From NCBI GenBank assembly GCA_963702195.1, contig OY969725.1, positions 1,674,001 to 1,738,000 of the forward strand: 64,000 bases of DNA. The letters run 5' to 3'. The stretch is from AC-56 sp963702195. Its GTDB lineage: Bacteria; Actinomycetota; Thermoleophilia; Solirubrobacterales; 70-9. The position numbers and the translations under genes are program-made. Each line of letters starts with the position of its first letter. Within the stretch, counting starts at the first letter, position 1. Under the pieces are notes generated by a model. It did not search any database, had not been told where the DNA came from, and worked only from the letters and a program-made list of their open reading frames with translations. Below, piece after piece: positions 32,967-42,030 of the stretch.

Positions 32967-33637
32967 TCGCCAGACTCGACCAGCCCGTGATCCAGGGCGT
33001 AGCGAACGAGCTCCGACCGGGTCGTGAGGCCGAGCTTCTGCTGAATATGGGCACGGTGGGATTCCACCGTGCGGACGCTCAAGTACAGCTGCTGGGCGAT
33101 CTCGGCGTTGGTGAAGCCGAGCGCGATCTTGCGGAGGACCTCGGTCTCGCGGTCGCTGAGCTCATCCCCGGCGCCACCCTCGGGCTCGGCTGCCAGACGG
33201 GCTCCCAGGGCAGGTTGCAGGTACGTGTTACCCGTCGCAGCACTTCGAACAGCCTCGACGAGCTCGGCATCGGCGGCCTCCTTCAAGACGTAGCCGGCGA
33301 CCCCGGCCTGGAGGGCTTGGCGTACGAAGGCGGTCTCAGCCTGCATGGTGAGAACGACGACACGCGTGTCCGGTGACGCCTCGTTGATCTCCGGAACCGC
33401 CTCGATGCTCGACGGGCCGGGCATATTGAGATCGAGGATCAAGACGGTCGGCTTGTGTCCGCGGACGTAGCGGATGGCGTTCGGAGCGTCGCCGGCCTCG
33501 GCGACGACCTCGAAGTCCGGCTCTGCCTCCAGCAGCATCCTGAGCGCCGTGCGCACCACCGTGTGGTCGTCGGCCAACACGATCGTGATCGTTTCCTGAC
33601 TGGGAGTGTTCGAATCAGATTCAGGCAAGGCGACCAC
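32963..33637 (-). CDS. NarL/LuxR-family response regulator (DevR-like)
   Basis: About 224 residues. The receiver domain has VLADDHTVVRTALRMLL, the phosphoacceptor D69 in LILDLNMPG and VLKEAADAEL. The C-terminal LuxR HTH reads LSDRETEVLRKIALGFTNAE then IAQQLYLSVRTVESHRAHI. Starts are GTG 33637, just after the upstream stop, or TTG 33628, which has GAGGTGG correctly placed before it; I cannot decide. It is in operon with the FAD oxidoreductase at 33639 and overlaps the GAF kinase gene end-to-end, so they are the likely two-component pair. Confidence 0.92.
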   Translation of the reverse strand: MVALPESDSNTPSQETITIVLADDHTVVRTALRMLLEAEPDFEVVAEAGDAPNAIRYVRGHKPTVLILDLNMPGPSSIEAVPEINEASPDTRVVVLTMQAETAFVRQALQAGVAGYVLKEAADAELVEAVRSAATGNTYLQPALGARLAAEPEGGAGDELSDRETEVLRKIALGFTNAEIAQQLYLSVRTVESHRAHIQQKLGLTTRSELVRYALDHGLVESGD

Positions 33638-33638
33638 C

Positions 33639-34832
33639 TCAGGGATCGAATCCCATCGGCTCCGAGTGCCACTCGACGGGGAGGGCCACCTCGACGTCGA
33701 TCGTTCGCCCGGGCGGCTCGGGCTCCGCGTGCACCTCTCCGTGATAGAGCCAGGGAGCGAGGTAGCGGCCACTGATCTTGTGGGGCGGCCACCAGAGCGC
33801 GTCGAGAGAGGCGGCGCCCTCACCGCCGCCGCCGGCGATGTCGGTGCGAAGCTGGAGCGACTCCTCACCGGTCAGGAGCTTGCCGCGGAGCACCGGCCTG
33901 AAGGGCTCGGCGTCGATCGCCGCTCCGAGACGGTGGGCGATGTCCGACGCTGCCGCGTCGGCTTCCTGGGTCGCGATGCCCCCCTGCTTGACCGGGAAGT
34001 TCGTACCGTCCCCGGCGGCGTAGACGTCGTCCACGCCGACCACACGCGCGTGCGCGTCGATCGGGATGAAGCCGTTCTCGTCGCTCGGAAGCCCGTCGAT
34101 TGCCGGTCCCGCCATCGCCGGCAGGGCGATGACGTCCGTGACGGGGATCCGGCGGCCACCAGGCGTCAGCACGATCTCGCTCGATCTCTCCTGGTGGGCG
34201 TGAACCGCGGTCTCGACCTCGATGCCCCGCGCGGAGAGAAGCTCAGAGAGGGCCGCGCTCGCCGCCGGGCCGAACACCGCGAGCGGTGCCTCCTCGGGCG
34301 TGATCACGGTCAGCTCGACTGTGGTCCCGAGCTCGAGCGCGCGCCGCTGGGTCATCAGCGCGATCTCGTAGATCGGCAGCGCCCAGCTGACCCCGCTTGG
34401 AACGACGAAGAAGATCTGCCTGCCCGCTCCGCCGGTGCGAAGGAGCTCGTTGATTCGAAGCGGCTCGAGAGCAGCGGGAAATGTCGTGACCCCGTCGAAG
34501 GCCGGGTGGAACCGCCCGCCCGTGCAGACGACCGCGAAGTCATAGTCGAGCCTCTGGCCGTCGTCGAGGTCGAGTGCGTGCCCGGCGGTGTCGACGCGGC
34601 GGGCGGCGCCCTGTAGGAATCGAGCGCCGAGCTCCTCCGCCACCGGCGCCAGAGCGTGCTGCTCAGCCGGTCCGAGGTCGAACGGCTCCTCCACCAGCAG
34701 CGGCTTGTACAGGAAGTCGGGGTCGGGGGCGACGAGAGTGACATCGGCGCGATCCCCGGCCAGGTCGTGGAGCGCGAGCAGCGCCTCGAAACCTGCGACA
34801 CCGCCCCCGACGATGGCCACCCGCCCACTCAT
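33639..34832 (-). CDS. FAD-dependent NAD(P)H/sulfide-quinone-type oxidoreductase
   Basis: The 397-residue protein has an N-terminal FAD Rossmann motif (VAIVGGGVAGFEALLAL), VTLVAPDPDFLYKPLLVEEP and the second flavin motif GVDDVYAAGDGTNFPVKQGG. The C-terminal region has the landmark LWWPPHKISGRYLAPWL shared with the protein at 39999. This is the NDH-2/SQR/FCSD superfamily, but the redox-active cysteines of SQR are absent. The natural electron partners are unknown. It heads the operon that ends with the NarL-type regulator. Confidence 0.82.
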   Translation of the reverse strand: MSGRVAIVGGGVAGFEALLALHDLAGDRADVTLVAPDPDFLYKPLLVEEPFDLGPAEQHALAPVAEELGARFLQGAARRVDTAGHALDLDDGQRLDYDFAVVCTGGRFHPAFDGVTTFPAALEPLRINELLRTGGAGRQIFFVVPSGVSWALPIYEIALMTQRRALELGTTVELTVITPEEAPLAVFGPAASAALSELLSARGIEVETAVHAHQERSSEIVLTPGGRRIPVTDVIALPAMAGPAIDGLPSDENGFIPIDAHARVVGVDDVYAAGDGTNFPVKQGGIATQEADAAASDIAHRLGAAIDAEPFRPVLRGKLLTGEESLQLRTDIAGGGGEGAASLDALWWPPHKISGRYLAPWLYHGEVHAEPEPPGRTIDVEVALPVEWHSEPMGFDP

Positions 34833-34931
34833 GCAAGCTCCTCGGCCGAGATCAAGCGGTCAGGGTAGAGCACGAGGGTGAGCCTACGAGCAACGCCGAA
34901 TCGTGCCATCCGCCGAAAGGCACACGCCACC

Positions 34932-34950
34932 TGCGGGAAATCACGGATGG
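34932..34950 (+). promoter_or_regulatory. Candidate regulatory motif, copy B
   Basis: TGCGGGAAATCACGGATGG lies about 100 bases upstream of the minus-strand FAD oxidoreductase start (34832) and touches the end of the hydrogenase protease gene. The half CGGATGG has an inverted partner CCATCCG at about 34908. It shares 15-16 of 19 bases with copies A and C. Confidence 0.3.
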
Positions 34951-35420
34951 CCACTTGATCCAGACCGCGCGCGGAGCTCGTCCGCGACCGCGATCACGGT
35001 ACGTGCGATTGCGTCCTCGACCCGAGGGCTGAGCCCGGCGCCGGCATCGAAGCACTGGCCCTCGATTCCAAACACGGTCAGGTGTGGCGGCAGACGATCC
35101 AGGGCACGCCCGACCTCGATCGCCGTGGCCAGCCCCAACGCGTGGGTCGAGTGACGGTCCAGGTCACGGCTGAGGCCGGTTGCGTGGGCGTCGAGCCTGT
35201 GGATCGTCCCCGGCTCCGCGCCCGAGTGGACGGCGTCGATGACGACGACGTGCTCGCTGCCGTCCCAGGCATCGATCAGGGAGGTGAGATCGCCCTCGAG
35301 CTCGGCGACCTCTGCCTCCAGGCCCGGCATGGCGCGGAGCCGGCGAGCCGCCGCGAGCCCCGCGTGGTCATCGCCGCGCCACGGGTTGCCGACGCCGATC
35401 ACCTTTGCGTGCGCCGTCAC
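34941..35420 (-). CDS. Hydrogenase maturation protease (HycI/HyaD family)
   Basis: The 159-residue endopeptidase has the N-terminal IGVGNPWRGDDHAGLAAARRL, where the conserved Asp/Glu positions bind nickel of the precursor, then VVIDAVHSGAEPG and THALGLATAIEVG. It should cut the C-terminal peptide of the hydrogenase large subunit after the last ligand. It is encoded ten bases downstream of that subunit as the last gene of the hydrogenase operon. Confidence 0.92.
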   Translation of the reverse strand: MTAHAKVIGVGNPWRGDDHAGLAAARRLRAMPGLEAEVAELEGDLTSLIDAWDGSEHVVVIDAVHSGAEPGTIHRLDAHATGLSRDLDRHSTHALGLATAIEVGRALDRLPPHLTVFGIEGQCFDAGAGLSPRVEDAIARTVIAVADELRARSGSSGHP

Positions 35421-35430
35421 GTGGCCGCCC

Positions 35431-36732
35431 TCATTCGCGCTCCACCTCGAGCTTCAGGAAGTGGGTCGCGCAGGAGATGCATGGGTCGTAGTTGCGGATC
35501 GCCTGCTCGCAGCGAAGCGAGAGCTCGCCGTCCGGCAATCCCGCGTGCCGGGCCACGAAGGCGTACAGATCCTGCTCGATCGCCGCTTGGTTCTGCGAGG
35601 TCGGCGGCACGATCTTGGCGTCCTTGATCGTCCCTTCGCCGTCGATCTCGTAGCGGTGATACAGGAGGCCGCGCGGAGCCTCGCTGACCCCGAAACCGGT
35701 CGCGGCTCGAGGCTCGAGCTCGACCGCCGCCCGGTCCGGCGGCTCGTATTCGGAGATCAGGCGCAGGGCTTCGTCGAAGGCGTAGAGGATCTCGACGCTG
35801 CGCACGACGATGCTCTGGAACGGGTTCCTGCACGGGCCGTCGAGGCCCGCGTCAACGGCCGCGTCGCGCGCCACGGGCGAGAGACGGTCGAAGTTGAGCG
35901 TGAATCGCGCCAGCGGGCCGGCGAGATAGGAGCCGCGCTCTCGGATACGGCAATGCAGCGCGTTGGAGTGGGGGACCTGCTCCTCGACGAAGGTGTCGTC
36001 GAACTCGGAAACGGCGATGTCGATCCCTTGATCGGAGACGATCCGGCCGGCATCGATTGGGTATTCGTCCGGTTCGGAGCGGAGCGCCACCACCTCGTGT
36101 TCGAGCTCGAGGTCGGGAAAGTCGAGCCCCGCCGCCCAGCGAACCGTCTCGAGCGCGTCCTCGCGGGCCCGCTCGAGCGGGTCACGGAGCCGCTCGAGCT
36201 CGGCCTTGGTGGGAACGCGGTAGAAGCCGCCGGGCCGCACGTTGATCGGATGCACCTCGCGTCCGCCCACCAGCGTGATCAGCGCGTTGCCCGCCTTCTT
36301 CAGTCGCAGGCCCCGCTCGACGATCTCGGGATGGTCGCGCGCCATCTCCATCGCGCTCTCATAGCCCATGAAGTCCGGTGCGTGGAGCATGTAGACGTGC
36401 AGCCCGTGGCTCTCGATCCACTCGCCGCAGTAGATGAGTCGCCGCAGGGCCCGCAGCTGGCCGTCGACCGTCGCTCCGCAGGCGTCCTCGAGCGCCTGGG
36501 CCGCGCTCGTCTGGTAGGCGACGGGGCAGATGCCGCAGATGCGCGCGGTGATGTCCGTTGCCTCCATGAACGAGCGGCCGCGCAGAAACGCCTCGAAGAA
36601 GCGCGGTGGCTCGTAGATCCGCAGCTTCACGTCGACGACCTCGTCTCCGCGCAGACGCACGTACATCGCGCCCTCGCCCTCGACCCGAGCCAGGTAGTCG
36701 GCCTTGATCGTCCTCGTGCGCGCCTCAGCCAC
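35431..36732 (-). CDS. hyhL: Group 3b [NiFe] hydrogenase large (alpha) subunit
   Basis: Start GTG at 36732 overlaps the small-subunit stop (GTGGCTGA), giving 433 residues. The nickel-binding motifs are complete: RICGICP (Cys 66 and 69) and DPCISCATH (Cys 418 and 421). After the final His nine residues remain, FLKLEVERE, the probable peptide removed by the protease. Together with NAD(P)-binding gamma and Fe-S beta subunits this is the cytoplasmic bidirectional type (group 3b) that couples NAD(P)H and H2. Confidence 0.95.
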   Translation of the reverse strand: MAEARTRTIKADYLARVEGEGAMYVRLRGDEVVDVKLRIYEPPRFFEAFLRGRSFMEATDITARICGICPVAYQTSAAQALEDACGATVDGQLRALRRLIYCGEWIESHGLHVYMLHAPDFMGYESAMEMARDHPEIVERGLRLKKAGNALITLVGGREVHPINVRPGGFYRVPTKAELERLRDPLERAREDALETVRWAAGLDFPDLELEHEVVALRSEPDEYPIDAGRIVSDQGIDIAVSEFDDTFVEEQVPHSNALHCRIRERGSYLAGPLARFTLNFDRLSPVARDAAVDAGLDGPCRNPFQSIVVRSVEILYAFDEALRLISEYEPPDRAAVELEPRAATGFGVSEAPRGLLYHRYEIDGEGTIKDAKIVPPTSQNQAAIEQDLYAFVARHAGLPDGELSLRCEQAIRNYDPCISCATHFLKLEVERE

Positions 36733-37507
36733 GCTCGAGGGCCTCGCTCTCGCTTCGGAACGGCTCGGCCGAGTTGTAGAGCTGGCGGTACTTGCGGATG
36801 AGGTCGGGCGTCTCCAATCCGAGGCCACTCATCCACGCGGACAGGGACGCCGTGTTTGGTGTCTCCATGGGCCCGAAGCAGCCGTAGCAGCCCCGGTCAT
36901 AGCTCGGGCAGAGCGCTCCGCAGCCGGCGTGCGTCACCGGGCCGAGGCACGGGGTGCCGTGGGCGACCATCACGCAGACGTTGCCGCGGCGCTTGCATTC
37001 CATGCAGACGCTGTACGGGGCGATCGCCGGGCGACGGTCCGCGAGGAAGGCGCTGATCACCTCGAGCAGCTGGCGCTTGTCGATCGGGCAACCCTGGAGC
37101 TCGAAGTCGACCGGAATGTGAGCGGCGATCGGGGTCGAGGTCTCGAGCGTCGAGATGTAGTCGGGGGTCGCGTAGACGACCGACACGAACTCCTCGACGT
37201 CCGCGAAGTTCCGCAGCGCCTGGATCCCTCCCGCGGTAGCGCAGACGCCGATCGTCACCACATGCTTGGAGAGCCGCCGGACCTCACGTATCCGCTCGGC
37301 GTCCGCCTCGGTGGTGATCGAGCCCTCGACCAGGGACAGGTCGTACGGGCCGTCTGCCGCGGCCCGGGTGGCCTCGAGGAAATAGGCGATCTCGATCCGG
37401 TCGGCGAGGGCCAGGAGCTCGTCCTCGCAATCGAGCAGGCTCAGCTGGCAGCCGTCGCAGGACGCGAACTTCCAGACGGCGAGCCGCGGCCTGTGCTCGC
37501 CCGCCAT
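36725..37507 (-). CDS. hyhS: Group 3b [NiFe] hydrogenase small (delta) subunit
   Basis: The 260-residue subunit starts at an ATG overlapping the gamma-subunit stop. It has the proximal-cluster cysteines in FASCDGCQLSLLDCED, GVCATAGGIQAL and GCPIDKRQL, and additional Cys groups (CMECKRRGNVC, HAGCGALCPSYDRGCYGCFG) for further Fe-S clusters. There is no Tat signal peptide, consistent with a cytoplasmic enzyme. It pairs with the large subunit directly downstream. Confidence 0.95.
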   Translation of the reverse strand: MAGEHRPRLAVWKFASCDGCQLSLLDCEDELLALADRIEIAYFLEATRAAADGPYDLSLVEGSITTEADAERIREVRRLSKHVVTIGVCATAGGIQALRNFADVEEFVSVVYATPDYISTLETSTPIAAHIPVDFELQGCPIDKRQLLEVISAFLADRRPAIAPYSVCMECKRRGNVCVMVAHGTPCLGPVTHAGCGALCPSYDRGCYGCFGPMETPNTASLSAWMSGLGLETPDLIRKYRQLYNSAEPFRSESEALERG

Positions 37508-38358
37508 CAGACCTCCCGCACGGTGAAGAAACGCTCGATGTCCGCATACCGCATCACGGGCCCCTCGCGGCAGACGTACGTCGGACCGAAGACGCAGCGA
37601 CCGCATTGGGTGAGCGCGCACTTCATGTTGCGCTCCATCGAGACGTGGATGTCACCGGCGACCACGCCGCGATCCAGCAGGCCCTGCACCGCGAAGCGAA
37701 TCATGACCTCGGGGCCGCACAGCATCGCCACGGTGCGCTCGGGCTCCAACTGAGCCTGGTCAAAGAGCGTGGTGACGAGGCCCACGTGGCCGTTCCAGCC
37801 CTCGCCCGCGCTGTCGACGGTGACGTGCACGTCGATGCCGTCCGCCGCAAAGAGCTCGAGCTGATCCGTGTAGAGCAGCTGGTCCGGCGCCCGCCCGCCG
37901 TAGAGCAGCACGATCCGCTCGTAGCGCTCGCTTTCGGCGAGCGCCCCGAGCACAGCAGGACGAAGTGGGGCGAGCCCGATCCCGCCGGCCACGATCACCA
38001 GCTCCCGGCCCGCGGCGGCGGGCAGCGGCCAGGAGCTGCCGAACGGCCCCCGCACGCCCAGAACCTCCCCGGGCCGCGCGGCGCAGATCGCGGCCGACGC
38101 CGCGCCAACCGACCGCACCGTGTGCTCGATGGGTCCGGAGGCCGTCGGGTCGCCGCTGATCGAGATCGGCACCTCACCCACGCCGAAGGCGTAGAGCATG
38201 TTGAACTGCCCGGGGCCGAAACGGGGAGCAGGCCCTCCGCTCGCCGCCTCGAGCCCGAGCGTCCAGGTGTCGGCGGTGTCGCGCCTCGTCTCCACGACCC
38301 GGAATGGCTCCGGGACCATGGGTCCCGGCGGCTGCGGTTCAGGCACCGGGCGTGCCAT
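37507..38358 (-). CDS. hyhG: Group 3b hydrogenase gamma subunit (FAD/NAD(P)-binding)
   Basis: The 283-residue ferredoxin-NADP-reductase-like protein has GPGQFNMLYAFGVGEVPISI for flavin, VIVAGGIGLAPLRPA for NAD(P) and a C-terminal 2Fe-2S motif (CALTQCGRCVFGPTYVC). It passes electrons between NAD(P)H and the Fe-S chain of the hydrogenase. It overlaps the small subunit by one base and the cNMP-domain gene by 20 bases. Confidence 0.93.
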   Translation of the reverse strand: MARPVPEPQPPGPMVPEPFRVVETRRDTADTWTLGLEAASGGPAPRFGPGQFNMLYAFGVGEVPISISGDPTASGPIEHTVRSVGAASAAICAARPGEVLGVRGPFGSSWPLPAAAGRELVIVAGGIGLAPLRPAVLGALAESERYERIVLLYGGRAPDQLLYTDQLELFAADGIDVHVTVDSAGEGWNGHVGLVTTLFDQAQLEPERTVAMLCGPEVMIRFAVQGLLDRGVVAGDIHVSMERNMKCALTQCGRCVFGPTYVCREGPVMRYADIERFFTVREV

Positions 38359-38812
38359 AGACGTCGAGGAGTTGGACCCGAGTGGCCTGTAGACGAGCGA
38401 GCATCGAGGATGCGAATCGCTTCATCAGCTCGTAGCCCAGTGTGTGGTCGGCATCGCACTTGCCCCGCAGGCAGGCGCCATCGAAGTTGAGCGCTCTGAC
38501 CGGCTCCACGGCCCGCCCGTCGAAGTGCCAGCGGTAGGGAGGAAACAGCCACGACCAGCCGACGATTTCCCCTGGGCCGAACGTGGACACGATCATCTGG
38601 CCGCGACTGGGGGCGAAGAGCTCGAGTGCGATCCGGCCATGGCGGATCAGGTAGAAGCTGTCGGCCGGATCGCCCTCGCGAAACGGGTAGGAGCCCGCGT
38701 CGAACCCCGTGGTGGAGCCGCATCCGGCGATCAGCTCGATGTAGGCGCGGTCCAGGCCCGCGAACGTCCCGACGTCCGCGATCAGCTCATCGACCGCGTG
38801 CGGCTGTGCCAT
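38339..38812 (-). CDS. Cyclic-nucleotide-binding-domain protein without HTH
   Basis: The 157-residue protein consists of a Crp-type cNMP-binding beta-roll: YPFREGDPADSFYLIRHGRI, then VSTFGPGEIVGWSWLFPP and a C-helix LMKRFASSMLARLQATRVQLL. There is no DNA-binding domain. It is embedded inside the hydrogenase operon between beta and gamma subunit genes, overlapping both, so it is probably a regulatory subunit or partner of the enzyme rather than a transcription factor. The canonical cAMP phosphate-binding Arg (in a G-E-x6-R-x-A-x pattern) is not obvious, so the ligand is uncertain. Confidence 0.85.
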   Translation of the reverse strand: MAQPHAVDELIADVGTFAGLDRAYIELIAGCGSTTGFDAGSYPFREGDPADSFYLIRHGRIALELFAPSRGQMIVSTFGPGEIVGWSWLFPPYRWHFDGRAVEPVRALNFDGACLRGKCDADHTLGYELMKRFASSMLARLQATRVQLLDVYGTPGA

Positions 38813-39941
38813 CCGCGCCCCCTCCCGCGGTTCCGAGTCCGTCCGTCGCGCGGATCGCGGCCGCCTCCTCGGTGATGTCGATCGCCACCGGACACCACGT
38901 GATGCAGCGGCCGCAACCGACGCAGCCCGACGTCCCGAACTGGTCGATCCACGTGGCGAGCTTGTGGGTCATCCACTGCCGGTAGCGGGAGCGCGACGAC
39001 GACCGGACGCTCCCGCCGTGGACGTAGGAGAAGTCCATCGTGAAGCATGAGTCCCACTCGCGACGCCGCTCGGCGGTCTCGCCCGTGAGATCGGTGACGT
39101 CCTCGACCGTGGTGCAGAAGCACGTCGGGCACGCCATCGTGCAGTTGCCGCAGGTCAGGCAGCGCTCCGACACCTCGTCCCAGCGGGGGTGCTCGTAGTT
39201 GCGGTAGAGGAGCTCCTTGATCCCGTCGGTCTCGAGCTGCCTGCCCATGCTCGCCGCGGCACGCTCGACACCTGCCGATGCCGCCCCAACCTCGCTGGCC
39301 GCGGCATCGCGATGCGATATCTCCGCGAGCACCTCGCGGCCTCTGTCGCTTTCCGCTTCCGCCACGAAGTAGTGGCGGCCCTCTTCGATCACCTCGGTGA
39401 GCGCCAGGTCGTAGCCGGACGTCGCCCGGGGGCCCGTGTTCATGGAGACACAGAAGCAGGTGCCGCCGGCCACGGTGCAGTTGACCGCGACGATGAAGGC
39501 GTCACGGCGACGACGCTCGTAGACCGGGTCCGGGTAGGCGCCCTCGAGCATCACCTTGTCCTGCGTCGCGATGGCGTGCAGGTCGCAGGATCTGGCGCCG
39601 ATGAACGCGTAGGTGGGCGGGTCGTCCGGCTCCTCGGTGACCTCGAAGCCACCGTCCTTGTCCTTCTTCGCCTGCCACAGCCGGATCACGGGCGGATGGA
39701 GAAAGTGCTTCCACGATCGCGGCCCGACCGCGTACCCGAACAGCGCGTCGTCGTCCCGGCGCCGTAGCCGGTAGGTCCCGCCATCCTGCTCGTCGGTCCA
39801 CCCGGCGGGCAGATCGTGCGTCGAGGAGATCTCGTCGTAGACGATCGCGCCCTGGCTCAGCGTGGGGCCGATGGTCTGATAGCCCCGTCGCCTCAGAACC
39901 TCGAACAGCTCGTCCAGAGAGTCGCGCTCGATGACCTCCAT
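38787..39941 (-). CDS. hyhB: Group 3b hydrogenase beta subunit (4Fe-4S dicluster protein)
   Basis: The ATG at 39941 (MEVIERDSLDELFEVL) gives 384 residues; a GTG at 39983 would add 14. The N-terminal half contains FIGARSCDLHAIA and a GGTCFCVSMNTGP Cys group. Two ferredoxin clusters follow: CLTCGNCTMACPTCFC and CVGCGRCITWCPVAID. It carries electrons between the small subunit and the FAD subunit. It is the first gene of the hydrogenase operon, divergent from the oxidoreductase at 39999 with under 60 bases between. Confidence 0.93.
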   Translation of the reverse strand: MEVIERDSLDELFEVLRRRGYQTIGPTLSQGAIVYDEISSTHDLPAGWTDEQDGGTYRLRRRDDDALFGYAVGPRSWKHFLHPPVIRLWQAKKDKDGGFEVTEEPDDPPTYAFIGARSCDLHAIATQDKVMLEGAYPDPVYERRRRDAFIVAVNCTVAGGTCFCVSMNTGPRATSGYDLALTEVIEEGRHYFVAEAESDRGREVLAEISHRDAAASEVGAASAGVERAAASMGRQLETDGIKELLYRNYEHPRWDEVSERCLTCGNCTMACPTCFCTTVEDVTDLTGETAERRREWDSCFTMDFSYVHGGSVRSSSRSRYRQWMTHKLATWIDQFGTSGCVGCGRCITWCPVAIDITEEAAAIRATDGLGTAGGGADGTAARGR

Positions 39942-39998
39942 TCCTCGTGGCGAGACTAGCGCGCCTGGGCTGCGCCGGGACACCAGCGTGAGACGATT

Positions 39999-41600
39999 AT
40001 GAAGATGAACGGGTCCCAGGAGCGCAAGCGTGTCGTGATCGCGGGGGGAGGAATAGCCGGGTTGGAGGCAATGCTGGCGCTATCGAAGCTGTGTCCGGAG
40101 CTGACTGACGTCGAGCTGCTCTCCTCGGGGCCGGAGTTCGTCTATCGGCCGCTGCTGGTGGCCGAGCCGTTCGGAGCAAGCGAGGCCCTCCGACTGGACC
40201 TGGGTCAGGTCGCGCAGGAGACCGGCTCGAGCTACACGCGCGGCACTGTCGTCTCGGTTGAGCCGGACGCGAAGACCGTGGGGACGGTGGAGGGGGAGAC
40301 CCTCGCTTACGACTTCCTGCTGATCGCGTTCGGCGCCGGTCCGGTCGAGGCCGTGCCCGGCGGACTGACCTTCGGGACCGATGAGGAACGAGCGAGCTTC
40401 GGAGAGGTGTTGGCGGCCCTCGGCCGCAGGGGACGTGGGCGCGTCGTCTTCGTCGTTCCGCCTGGCGTGAGCTGGTCGATCGCGGCCTACGAGCTCGCCC
40501 TGCTCACCGCAGCCGAGCGCGACGCTCGGCGGCTCCACGGGACCGAGATCCTGCTCGTCACCCATGAGAGAGCTCCGCTCGAGGTGTTCGGTGCATCGGC
40601 GGCCGAGCTCGTCGCCTCGCGCCTTGCCGATGCCGGTGTCTCGCTTCGAACGGCGGCGGACGCCGATCGCGTGGTCGACGGCAGGCTGCATCTGAAATCG
40701 GGTGAGGACCTCGGCCCGGGTGCCGTCGTCGCGCTCCCGGCGCTTCGGCTGCCCGATATTCCCGGGCTGCCGCAGCGCAACGGCGGCTTCGTGCAGACGG
40801 ATGTCAGCATGCGCGTCGCCGGCCTCGAGCATGTGTGGGCGGCCGGCGACGCGACCTGGTTTCCGGTCAAGCAGGGCGGCCTCGCGGCCCAACAGGCGGA
40901 GGTGGCGGCGAGGGCGATCGCCGCTGCATCCGGCGCGCGCGTCGTGTCGGAGCCATTTTCGCCCGTGCTGCGAGCCGCGCTGATCACCGGGGGAGCCCCC
41001 GAGTTCCTGCGCGCGTATCTGCCCGGCCGCGGCCCGGCGGAGCTGAGCGCCGGAGCCGGGCTCTGGTGGCCGCCCGTGAAGGTTGCGGGGAAGTATCTCG
41101 GTCCATACCTCGCGGGCCGGCTCGGGCTGGACCAGCACGGGGAGGAGCTCGTCAACCTCAGCCCCTCTCCAGATGAGGCCGCCGAGCAGGAGGAGCACCG
41201 TCAGGCGCTGGGACTGGTGCTGTTCGCGGCCGATGCGGACGCCGCGGTCGGCGACTTCGAGGCCGCACTCCGATGGCTCGCGTTTGCCGAGCAACTCGAC
41301 TTCGTGATTCCGGCGCGATACGTCGCTCGCCGCTACGAGTGGCGCCGCCACCTCGAACCGAACCTGGCGCCGGACGCGGCGGTCAAACGGATCGATCCGG
41401 CGTTTTCGAGCGCCGATGCGGCTCTATCCGACCTGTACCGGCGACTTGGCTGGATGCGGGAGATCGAGCGGGACACCGGGGGCGAGATGGAGCATCAACT
41501 CGCCGACCTCGACGGGGGGATGGCGCAACTGCGCTCGCTGACGCGGCAGGCGCATGTCTTCAAGGCGGGAGGGAGCGAGGCCGCTCAGGACCGACCGTAG
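39999..41600 (+). CDS. FAD-dependent NDH-2/SQR-like oxidoreductase with extra C-terminal domain
   Basis: The 533-residue protein has FAD motifs VVIAGGGIAGLEAMLAL and LEHVWAAGDATWFPVKQGG, and LWWPPVKVAGKYLGPYL as in its paralogue at 33639. Beyond residue ~385 it has a ~140-residue helical extension (HRQALGLVLFAADADAAV, DFVIPARYVARRYEWRRHLE and more) absent from the shorter paralogues. The cysteines of true SQR are missing. It is divergent from the hydrogenase operon and may share its promoter region, suggesting a link to electron disposal. Confidence 0.8.
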   Translation: MKMNGSQERKRVVIAGGGIAGLEAMLALSKLCPELTDVELLSSGPEFVYRPLLVAEPFGASEALRLDLGQVAQETGSSYTRGTVVSVEPDAKTVGTVEGETLAYDFLLIAFGAGPVEAVPGGLTFGTDEERASFGEVLAALGRRGRGRVVFVVPPGVSWSIAAYELALLTAAERDARRLHGTEILLVTHERAPLEVFGASAAELVASRLADAGVSLRTAADADRVVDGRLHLKSGEDLGPGAVVALPALRLPDIPGLPQRNGGFVQTDVSMRVAGLEHVWAAGDATWFPVKQGGLAAQQAEVAARAIAAASGARVVSEPFSPVLRAALITGGAPEFLRAYLPGRGPAELSAGAGLWWPPVKVAGKYLGPYLAGRLGLDQHGEELVNLSPSPDEAAEQEEHRQALGLVLFAADADAAVGDFEAALRWLAFAEQLDFVIPARYVARRYEWRRHLEPNLAPDAAVKRIDPAFSSADAALSDLYRRLGWMREIERDTGGEMEHQLADLDGGMAQLRSLTRQAHVFKAGGSEAAQDRP

Positions 41601-42022
41601 GCCAGGGCCCCGGCGAGGCTCCGGGCTGAGATCACGCCAACGGGATCGTCGCTGTCCGGCTGCAGGACGATCAGGTGCGTGATTCCACGATCCGCCATGA
41701 TCTCGGCCGCTCGGCGAAGCGGCTCGTTCGATCGGATCGTTGTCAGGTCGGTGGTTGCGACCTCGCGGGCGGTCACGGCGGTCAGATCACCCGCAACGCG
41801 GGCCAGGTCGAGGCTCGTGACGATCCCCCAGAGGCCGCGCTGCGGATCCACGTCCGCGACGACGACCGAGTGGACGTCGTAGCCGACCATCATCCTGGCC
41901 ACGTCCGAGAGGCTGGTCTCGGGCCGGCAGGTGATCACGCCGACGCGCATCGCGTCGCGCACCTTCGCGTCCTCGAATGCGGGACCCACGTAGCCGTGCT
42001 CCATCTCGCGAACCGTACTCAT
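41585..42022 (-). CDS. Tandem CBS-domain protein (copy 1)
   Basis: The 145-residue protein consists of two CBS motifs: KVRDAMRVGVITCRPETSL...HSVVVADV and AREVATTDLTTIRSNEPL...HLIVLQPDSDDPVGVIS. Stand-alone CBS pairs bind adenine nucleotides and sense energy state; the mycobacterial Hrp1 (Rv2626c) is a dormancy-regulon example. It is a clear paralogue of the protein at 56388 (shared GLWGIVTSLDLAR/GWGLVTDIDVLR layout and LA-GR ending). It is nine bases downstream of the small membrane-protein gene and overlaps the oxidoreductase gene end-to-end. Confidence 0.9.
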   Translation of the reverse strand: MSTVREMEHGYVGPAFEDAKVRDAMRVGVITCRPETSLSDVARMMVGYDVHSVVVADVDPQRGLWGIVTSLDLARVAGDLTAVTAREVATTDLTTIRSNEPLRRAAEIMADRGITHLIVLQPDSDDPVGVISARSLAGALAYGRS

Positions 42023-42030
42023 CTGCGCTG

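Noticed and set aside
39985..40001. CATAAT as a -10 element of the hydrogenase operon
   Set aside because: A CATAAT does occur on the minus strand at 39996-40001, but no acceptable -35 hexamer lies 16-19 bases upstream, and it overlaps the start of the divergent gene.
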